From Zygaena filipendulae (Eukaryota; Arthropoda; Insecta; Lepidoptera; Zygaenidae), in assembly GCA_907165275.2 (NCBI GenBank), contig OU015660.1:6884501-6948500 (forward strand): a stretch of 64,000 bases of DNA, written 5' to 3'. Under the pieces are notes generated by a model, which was given only the letters and a program-made list of their open reading frames with translations, did not search any database and was not told where the DNA came from. Shown here piece by piece: positions 56,644 to 64,000 of this stretch. A program made the translations under genes and the position numbers. Positions within the stretch are counted from its first letter, which is position 1, and every line of letters starts with the position of its first letter.

Positions 56644-57467
56644 ACATTATATTTTATTACTTTATCATCTGCCACGAATGTAAGTAGGTAATAAGGTACA
56701 GTCAGCTGCAGAAAAGTTTGTACACTTTCAAAAGTTATTGAATCTTATTGCAATAGTAATAGAGTTCAAATACTAACCAAAATGTACCTATACATATTGG
56801 TGCTGGTGACTGTAAAAGTATCTAAGCGGATTTTTTCAGGACTATTATGTGACTAAAGTTGAAGCGTTACCGCCTCCATTTATATCCATCAGTGACGTGA
56901 AGGTATGTACATAGGTAATACATGTAGGACAGCTGATGGTAGTGTTCCATTGTCGGAGCAACGACAAGCCAAAACTTGTGTTTTGTTGTCATGTATCTAC
57001 CTACCATTTTTTATATTGCAATTTACGCAGGTACCTACCTATCTATATATTTTTTAAATGATTCAGCTAATGCGAATATATTTTGTGGGGTACCTCAATT
57101 TGCTCGTTATCAAAACAAGCTAAAACAACTAAACTTGGTGCAACAACATTTATGACGATTCTTTAAAATTATTAATAAAAGGTAAAATCCCATTAAAGAG
57201 TGATTTTTTAAATTTAATTCTAAATCTATCTTTTGAAAAGGCTTAAATACCTTCCAGTACCGTTGTTTTAATAAATTCATTTACCGTATAACACTTTCTT
57301 TACCTAACTGAAGGCTAACAGTAATGTCAAGTTGTTAAAACTTTCCTAATTGTGAGCTTTAAGTACTTGACGATCTATCGTAACTTAGTCTGACTTCATC
57401 TACCTATAGATACATATAATTTCGCTTTTCATCTGTAAACCGATGTTACGGAGAGAAAAGTTAATCA
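56644..57467. other. Intergenic, no feature recognised
   Basis: AT-rich DNA without a supported gene. Confidence 0.5.
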
Positions 57468-57850
57468 TTACTAGCTGTTGGCTTAGCCCGCATAAGTTTT
57501 GCGATTTCCTATAGGAAACTTTTTATTCCTGATAAAAGTTTTCTGTCTTAATTCAGAACATCTGGGGGCACGGCAGTGCCCCCGCCAAGTCGAGCAACAA
57601 AAGCGGCACGGCCGTACTATCCTTTTCTCGAAGCAATTCAGGCCATTTTCGACCCCCTATAACTTCGTTGTGGATAAAACTAGAAGCCTGAATTTTTAGT
57701 AAACAAGCAGGTATTGTATAAAGACGGTATAATTTAAATTTCATTCGATTTGAACCAGTAGTTTAAGAATTATAACTAGTCAAAGTTTCTTAATTTTGTA
57801 GGTCACTCACTCACTCACTGACCGATCATCAAAACTCTAAGGCACTTCTA
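57468..57850 (+). repeat. Dispersed repeat with R1-like head
   Basis: ACTAGCTGTTGGCTTAGCCC, CGATTTCCTATAGGAAACTT, later CACTCACTCACTCACTGACC. It is another ACTAGCTG-headed family with its own body. The ORF at 57499-57699 lies in it and has no recognisable content. Confidence 0.5.
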
Positions 57851-57952
57851 GCAGACATAGAAGTTTGAAATTTAGAATACAATTAGTGTTTATTGTATAA
57901 ATCAAGGAAAAATTGAAATATTTTGCAATTTCGGTACAGTTTTCTAGATACA

Positions 57953-58141
57953 CCAACTGCATAAATAACTTTGTAATCCCATATAAATGTATGGAATTAC
58001 AAAGTTACACATGCAGTTATATGTACCAACTGCACAAATAACTTTGTAATCCCATATAAATGTATGGAATTACAAAGTTATATATGCAGTTATATGTACC
58101 AACTGCACAAATAACTTTGTAATCCCATATAAATATATGAG
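57953..58141 (+). repeat. 73-bp tandem repeat, 2.5 units, each unit a hairpin
   Basis: Units start CCAACTGC at 57953, 58026 and 58099. Inside each unit, AACTTTGTAATCCCATA and the complement of ATGGAATTACAAAGTT pair, so every unit can fold on itself. The third unit is cut after ATATAAATATATGAG by an R1 repeat. Confidence 0.85.
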
Positions 58142-58582
58142 ACTAGCTGTTCCCTGCGGTTTCACCCGCGATAATTTCGGAGATCCCGCGGGAATTCAGA
58201 AATGCAAAGTAGTTAGTACCCTATATCCCTAGGTTTTCTTTACCCCTGACAACGTGCATGCAAAATGTCATGAGATTTCACCAGCGTTAATTTCGGAGAT
58301 CCTTCGGGAATTCCGAGATAAAATTACCCTAATCTGAATGCTCCAACGATTTTCATGAAATTTTGTATACAGGGGATTTCGGGGGCCATAAATCGATCTA
58401 GCTAGGATTCATTTCTGGAATTCCCGCGCGAACTCTGATATCAACGCGGGTGAATTAATTATTGCATACTACACGTTGTCAAGGGTACAGGAAAGGTCAT
58501 AGGGTAGTAAGTACTTTTATCTCAGAATACCCGCGGGATCTCCGAAATTAACGTGGGTTAAACCGCGGGGAACAGCTATTTA
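58142..58582. repeat. Cluster of joined R1 copies, both orientations
   Basis: A + copy (ACTAGCTGTTCCCTGCGG, 58142-58275) is followed by a second + piece (GATTTCACCAGCGTTAATTT). Two - pieces then follow, the last ending CCGCGGGGAACAGCTA near 58580. Confidence 0.7.
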
Positions 58583-58801
58583 AGCCGAGCGAAGCTCGGT
58601 TGCCCAGATATTAATAAATAATAATAATAAGTGTAGCTAGTTACCTACCTAGATATAAAGTGTAGATACATAGTTACCTAGACATAATTATGTTCAAAGG
58701 TACAATGGTCAACGGAATGAAAAAGCAAGAAAAAATCTTTCAAGTTATTAAAATAGACTAAATTGCTCAAAGGAGGAAGACCATTTACAAAAAGAAATGA
58801 G

Positions 58802-59368
58802 ATCCCATCAAAAACAAACTTGTAAAAAATCCAAGTCTCGCAACTCAGTTCTTCTACATTAAAAAGTTGTGAGATCAATGTAATACCAAGTCGGTTAATT
58901 TATTCAGTGCCTACTTAAGGGTCCTTCTGTCTAAAGTTATCATGTTATAAGCTAATCTAATAACATTTTATAGTGACCATATCAAATTTAAAAATCTTTT
59001 ATGTTTTAAATAGATTGATTGGCTTGGCGATCACATGAAAACACAATGTATCTCACAAGTAATACATATTATAATTAAATTAGATTGTTTAGAACCATAA
59101 TTATGTATTACATGTGAGATATATTGTGTTTTCACGTGATCGCCAAGCCAATCAATCTATCTAAAACATAAAAGATTTTTAAATTTGATATGGTCACTAT
59201 AAAATGTTATTAGATTAGCTTATAACATGATAACTTTAGACAGAAGGACCCTTAAGTAGGCACTGAATAAATTAACCGACTTGGTATTACATTGATCTCA
59301 CAACTTTTTAATGTAGAAGAACTGAGTTGCGAGACTTGGATTTTTTACAAGTTTGTTTTTGATGGGAT
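58802..59368. repeat. 567-bp near-perfect inverted repeat (long hairpin)
   Basis: Left arm about 58802-59069, right arm about 59105-59368, loop about 35 bp. The outer ends are ATCCCATCAAAAACAAACTT and its complement. I find four substitutions plus small differences near the loop over about 265 bp; the outer two thirds look identical. A short ORF in each arm is the mirror of the other. It has no recognisable protein content. Confidence 0.92.
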
Positions 59369-59480
59369 TATACTTATTCCGTATGCCAAATTTCACCCAA
59401 ACCGCCTTTTAGCTGCTTATGCGTGGACGAGTGACAAATATCCAAACATCTGCACGGTGCACCAACTTTTTATTACGTTG
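59369..59480 (+). repeat. R1-like tail scrap
   Basis: CGTATGCCAAATTTCACCCA, GACGAGTGACAAATATCCAA. It begins exactly where the hairpin arm ends. Confidence 0.45.
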
Positions 59481-59610
59481 AATTGTAAGATCACTTTGAC
59501 ACCCTTTTGGTTTTGTTTCTATAACACTCCTTTTCGACTAACGTGACCATACATGTGAGTGACGACGCATGACGATTAAATTAAATGTCCTTGTCTTTCA
59601 ATTTATTTTT

Positions 59611-59914
59611 TAGTCCGTCTTGTAGATTATTAAAAAATATTGGACACGTATTTTTTCGTTTTTTACGTAATCAAAAAATAACGGCGAAATATTCAGTTGA
59701 AATTTCGCGTGACGTCACTATTCTGACAGTTTTTATGGCGGTTTTAGCGGTTAGTGACGTCACGACCCCCTCACCCTAAACTTTAATGCGCTTTATCTCT
59801 GTATATTTTAATTTATTTAAAAAAAGCAAAAAATACGTGTCCATTGTTTTTTTATTTTCTAACTGACGGACTAATTAGAATTTTGATTTTCAAAAGTAGT
59901 CCACATCCCCATTT
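59611..59914. mobile_element. MITE-1, copy lacking one outer end
   Basis: TTAGTCCGTCTTGTAGATTA to GTAGTCCACATCCCC. It has two intact GTGACGTCAC sites. Its right flank matches the left flank of the 24234-24553 copy in reverse, which shows that the element extends beyond AGTCCGTC. Confidence 0.8.
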
Positions 59915-60567
59915 GTGTGGGTCAATGCTATAATCCTACATTGACCGGGTAGATAATTTCACTCTTTTGGGATGACCTCATTTTGACTCACACTTCGATA
60001 AGTACTCTGCGTTGAGCTTGTGACTGATGTAATTCTGGTGATTCTAATATCCTTCGTAATTACTTCGAGCATCCCTTTAATTTAAGTACAATTAACAAGA
60101 AAAGTTAAATTGACATTTAAAAAGTGACCTTGTTTTTATGAGCTTCATGATATTAGAGAGGTATTAGAGAAACTTTATGATGGTCCCAGTCATGCCTGCC
60201 TGTCTCTTGCCGGAGTTTTAGCCGAGTTTCACTTTTCACCTTTAAGAATGACGATGCCTGTTACCGTGGGGGATCGACTATATAAAACTGACTAAATCTA
60301 TAATATTTTTAAAGCTAGTTATTTCTCTTTTTATTAAAATGCTTAAAATAAATTATTCGTAGGAGAAATAATTAGAACAGTATAGTGCTAGTTTATTGTG
60401 TACGTTAGCCGCCTTTTTCCCTGATTGTACAAGCCTAGGTACGTACCTACCGGGAAGGAAAATTTCTCGTAATCAACTGTGTTTGTAGGAATCTCTTCTT
60501 TTAATTTGGATGTTAACAGTATTCTATTTTATTCCTTCTTTTGTTCATTTTGCCTAACTTATTAATA
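59915..60567. other. Intergenic, no feature recognised
   Basis: No coding or repeat signal. Confidence 0.5.
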
Positions 60568-60735
60568 CTCTGGCTGTGCCCCGCGGTTTCTCTAGTGTGA
60601 GTTTCACATTTCTAGAATAAAAGTGGCCTAAGTTACTCCTTATGGCATCAGCTATCTGTCAGTGAAACTCCTGTTAAAATCTGAGTTTGTTTATTCAGAG
60701 GTTAGCCGAAACAAACAGAGATACAGACAAAAAAA
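60568..60735 (+). repeat. R1-like decayed copy
   Basis: TGGCTGTGCCCCGCGGTTTC, GGCATCAGCTATCTGTCAGT. Confidence 0.55.
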
Positions 60736-60835
60736 AATTATGTAAGTTCCGTAAATACTTTCTTACGATTTTGAAACAAGCTGTTATTTTGGAATTAAAA
60801 ATAGACACTTCATTTTATTTATATGTAGAGATATA

Positions 60836-62026
60836 AATGCGTACAGAGCTGGATACTCGACAACGGCGCTCGCCCGCAGGGTGGTGCGGCGCGTGCTGAC
60901 TGCCCGTGAGCAGGACTTACAGGTGGCCGTACTGTGCTGCGACCTCTCCAAAGCCTTCGACGTGGCCAGCCACGCCGTGCTCGCCGCGAAGATGAAGCAC
61001 TACGGGATCGAGGGCGCATCGTACGCTGTCCTCACAGATATAATGCGCGATCGATCTCAAATAGTTGAGGATGTTAACGAATGCTCGGATCCACTTTCAC
61101 CGACTATGGGAGTAGCGCAGGGATCATCTGTCTCAAACATCACGTTTTCCCTCCTCCTGAATGATCTCCCTGATTCGGTGGAAACCGCGGACATCCTGAT
61201 GTACGCTGACGATGTAGCTGCCATTATCACTGCAAAGTACGTAGATGCATTGGAGGAGAAGCTGAACGAGACGGCCAAGCTGGTATCAGCATGGTTCAGA
61301 ATGAATGGCTTGAGTCTGAATCTACGTAAGACCCACTACCTACATTTCCGACTGTCCGGAAGGGCAATGAGACAGTTGGTGGTACATTTCAACGGGTCAG
61401 TGATCAACCAATCCGAATCCACAACGTTTTTAGGTTTCGAGATGGACAGAGGCCTCACATGGGAGTGTCACCTAAATAAGGTTTGCGGAAGGATAGGTAG
61501 CGCGTGCTTCGCGCTGCGACGAGTGGCTCGCATGGTTCCAGCGGAGGCGGTACGGGCCTGTTATTTCGCAACAGTACACTCACTGTTGCAATATGGCGCT
61601 GAGTTGTGGGGGCGGGCTGCAGACTGGGAGCGCGTCTTTCGTATGCAAAAACGCGCCATACGCACATTAATTGGCATACGACGTGATGTATCCGCCAAAC
61701 CACATTTTAAAGAGCTAGGTATACTCACGCTACCTTGTATTGTGATAATGCAAGTGGCAATGTATGTACGAGCAAATCCGAGCGAGTTCGTGAAGCACAG
61801 CGACATCCACTCGTACGATACGCGCGGCGCGGGCAGGCTCGCGCCCGTCTCGCGCTCCCTTACCAAGTCCACCAAGTTGACTCTTGTCATGGGCCCGGCC
61901 GTATACAACAAGCTGCCAGATTCCATCACATCTGATGGTAGCTTACGAATCTTCAAAATGAGACTAAAGCGTTGGTTAATTGAGCAGACTTTCTATTCTG
62001 TAGACGAACTATTTTTATTGCGATAA
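60836..62026 (+). CDS. Reverse transcriptase, C-terminal two thirds of ORF2 (truncated)
   Basis: 397 codons are open from the truncation at 60836 to the TAA ending at 62026. There is no true start codon; GTG 60881 is internal. Reverse transcriptase motifs in order: VAVLCCDLSKAFDVASH (block A, with catalytic Asp), GVAQGSSVSNITF (block B), MYADDVAAI (catalytic YADD at 61202-61213), GLSLNLRKTHYLHF (block D), FLGFEMDRGLTW (block E). After these come the thumb and C-terminal tail seen in CR1-like LINEs, VHSLLQYGAELWG, FKELGILTLPCIVIMQ and HSYDTRGAG, ending FYSVDELFLLR. The endonuclease and start of the polymerase domain are missing, so this copy cannot move itself. There are no frameshifts or stops, and the G+C is far above that of its surroundings, so the insertion looks recent. 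Confidence 0.92.
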   Translation, partial: NAYRAGYSTTALARRVVRRVLTAREQDLQVAVLCCDLSKAFDVASHAVLAAKMKHYGIEGASYAVLTDIMRDRSQIVEDVNECSDPLSPTMGVAQGSSVSNITFSLLLNDLPDSVETADILMYADDVAAIITAKYVDALEEKLNETAKLVSAWFRMNGLSLNLRKTHYLHFRLSGRAMRQLVVHFNGSVINQSESTTFLGFEMDRGLTWECHLNKVCGRIGSACFALRRVARMVPAEAVRACYFATVHSLLQYGAELWGRAADWERVFRMQKRAIRTLIGIRRDVSAKPHFKELGILTLPCIVIMQVAMYVRANPSEFVKHSDIHSYDTRGAGRLAPVSRSLTKSTKLTLVMGPAVYNKLPDSITSDGSLRIFKMRLKRWLIEQTFYSVDELFLLR

Positions 62027-62300
62027 TATTCTAATTTGAGTCTAGTTGACGGATAACAATGTGTTTTCTTATTTTACGCTTTTTTAATAATTTTTAATTA
62101 ATGTATTGTTTTTATTTTATTTTTTAATATTGGATTGTAAGTATATTGACTAAATCGTATTTAATGACACTTTTTTTGTGGTTAATTATAATTATGTAGT
62201 ATATTTTTTTAATCTGAGTTATTATTTAATTGTTTATTTTTATAGAGATAGAATTTGACATGTAAATTGATTTTATGAATAAAGTGTTATGTTATGTTAT
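60836..62300 (+). mobile_element. 5'-truncated non-LTR retrotransposon (CR1/jockey-like)
   Basis: It starts within the reverse transcriptase domain (NAYRAGYSTTALARR), keeps the rest of ORF2 open, and has a 3'UTR with AATAAA near 62279. It ends in a short TTATG tail (ATGTTATGTTATG). GATATA before (60830-60835) and after (62301-62306) is a probable 6-bp target duplication. Confidence 0.85.
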
Positions 62301-62306
62301 GATATA

Positions 62307-63479
62307 GATTTTGCCCGCTATAAGGACCTTAAGCAAACATAATATCTTGAGGTATCTTTTATGGTCTTTTGGTATCTTTTATGGAAATTTTTCTGTCACC
62401 GAGGCAATAAAAGATGGCGCATTCTAATTGGATACTGTCTTTGGTACGAATAAACTTAAGCAGACAACCAGCCAGATGGTCTAATTACATAAGGCAGGAT
62501 GTTCGCCCGATATGGACCAGAAGTACAAAGTTCAGGCTTTATCTGAACTTATACTAAGAAAGAAAAAAACAAGCAAGATATTAATATGAAATTTAGAATT
62601 CATAGGCACACTTAAAATAGGTATAAGATTGTACCTACGTATAGCTAATCTTATAAATGCGAACTTGAGTTTGTTTGTTACCACGAAACGTCGTAAAGTC
62701 ATCAAAGATTAATAAAGTCAAAGAACATGAGTATGTATAAACCCTTCGCCATGAATAATAATACTTCACTTCCTGTGATCTCGAATTAACCTTACAAAGA
62801 TCTAGTATGACACAAACTGCTGTAGAAAGCATGGTTTTTACCTATGATATTTAAAAAGATTATTTAGATTTTATAGATATACCTATAAAGAAAGTAACAA
62901 ATACAAGGCGCACTTACTTAAGCCCAACGGTGCTCTTTCTTCTTAAACAAAATAATATCTTAGATGCCAATGTGATTATTATAATTGTAGTGAGTGTTAG
63001 TATGATAATAACATAATATGCCTTATGAAATTCTCATATACCTACCCGCGCAAGAAACGGTTCAAAGAAAAACACGTTACATAAAACCCTGAAAGGCACT
63101 TACAATTACCAGTCCTCTTATTGGTAATATTTCATGACTCTTCCTATTTGGAATTTGGAATTAAAATTATAATAGTTAATTGATAAAAAAACGCAAAATT
63201 ATATTTTAGTGGGCGTAAAGTTCAACAAAGGAGACTTTAAAGAATTTCATAATTGTTACTATTATGAAACTCGCTGCGCTCGTTTCATAAACTCATACTC
63301 GTGTTTTAATACCCTTCATTATATGACAGTTGCATAAACTACTATTTTACTATTAAATAAAAAAAAAAACAGTTTTGAATGCAATAATATCCGCATATAA
63401 TCCCTTGTTTTTTGTTAAGTTCTCATTTATCAACGCTTTTAAATGAAGTATTTTTATCAGTTGATGAACTACCTAGATG
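62307..63479. other. Intergenic, no feature recognised
   Basis: A scrap of R1 tail (CTTATAAATGCGAACTTGAG, TTTGTTTGTTACC) is at 62648-62685. A CTCGCTGCGCTCG motif at 63271 is of a kind common in moth repeats. No gene. Confidence 0.45.
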
Positions 63480-63808
63480 AATAGGCTAGTTTCCTGGGTA
63501 AAAAAATCGAAATTCTATTTAGTCCGTCAGTTAGATAATAAAAAAATAAAAGACACGTATTTTTTGCTTTTTTAAAGTAATGGAAATATGCATAAATAAA
63601 GCGCATTAAAGTTTAGGGTGGGGGACTCGTGATGTCACAGCTCGCTATAACGTGCGAACAAACTGTAGCGAGGCGTGACGTCATGTGAAATTTCGACTTG
63701 ATATATCTCCGTTATTTTTTGGTTACATAAAAAATAAAAAAATACGTGTCCAATATTTTTTAATAATCTACAAAACGGACTAAAAAAAATTTAGGAAACT
63801 AGCCTATT
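63480..63808. mobile_element. MITE-1, full copy with 16-bp outer inverted ends
   Basis: AATAGGCTAGTTTCCT at left and its exact complement AGGAAACTAGCCTATT at right. The inner TTAGTCCGTC is kept; the opposing end has one change (AACGGACTAA). One CRE-like site is mutated (TGATGTCAC). This copy defines the outer ends of the family best. Confidence 0.85.
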
Positions 63809-64000
63809 ATCGAGTGCTTGTCCCTAACTTAAAATTACAATTTAAATAATGCGTAGACTTTGGCAGTAAAACAACATTTAGGTAAATGATATACTTATAA
63901 TAGCAATTATATTTATTTTCCATAATATTTATAAAAAGTTTTTTCTTATTTTACTTATGGGTATGTTAACTTTAAAAGTGTAGAGTTCTCAAATGTATTC

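Noticed and set aside
58678..59546. Mirror ORFs MISQLFNVEELSCETWIF on both strands
   Set aside because: They are the two arms of the inverted repeat read in opposite directions. There is no domain, and the sequences diverge at once outside the arms.
61455..61956. - strand and alternative-frame ORFs of 66-131 residues
   Set aside because: They are shadows of the GC-rich reverse transcriptase ORF.

Overview
This window is eukaryotic nuclear DNA from an insect, most likely a moth or butterfly. It is AT-rich and intron-rich. It is packed with dispersed repeats that I recognise as typical of Lepidoptera: short elements running from ACTAGCTGTTCCCCGCGG to ATAATATTAGTAGGAT, the 'AACCGGTCAAGTGCGAGTCGG' element, and the 'TTAACCGACTTCCAAAAA' element. 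GGTAGGTA/TACCTACC strings are everywhere. Nothing bacterial, viral or CRISPR-like was seen. The species cannot be named from sequence alone.

The only intact host gene is a secreted animal-type haem peroxidase on the + strand (13614-33781). I rebuilt it as 12 coding exons with consistent GT-AG splice sites and phases. The open frame is 2043 nt, or 680 residues plus a stop. It has a signal peptide, the distal-His motif HDMS, the Ca-site loop TAYMDLS, the GDIR...LLREHNRIA block, the proximal His and the DIQRGRDHG block. It belongs to the short secreted insect peroxidases (chorion-peroxidase-like). Its introns are swollen by transposable elements. Intron 1 carries a perfect 13-bp ecdysone-receptor-type inverted repeat.

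Layout. 1-13604: intergenic repeats and miniature inverted-repeat elements. 13605-33781: the peroxidase, with an ATTCT-type pentanucleotide array, several MITEs and SINE-like repeats in its introns. 33782-42992: MITEs, a 5'-truncated LINE tail on the - strand ending in a few TATTC units, and more SINE-like copies. 43011-45065: a 2-kb pentanucleotide satellite built of sharply bounded variant blocks. 46467-48076: a decayed multi-exon copy of a repetitive insect protein family, with an unexplained spliced-looking ORF downstream (49815-50372). 51057-51953: a miniature LTR element (TRIM) with a tRNA-Trp-like primer site and a 4-bp target duplication. 53431-59368: palindromic elements, including a near-perfect 567-bp inverted repeat. 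60836-62300: a 5'-truncated but unbroken non-LTR retrotransposon. 63480-63808: a further MITE.

The most interesting items are the peroxidase's replacement of both residues used for covalent haem attachment in mammalian peroxidases, the intronic ecdysone-type element, the block-structured ATTCT-family satellite and its possible seeding by LINE tails, the TRIM element, and the long hairpin.
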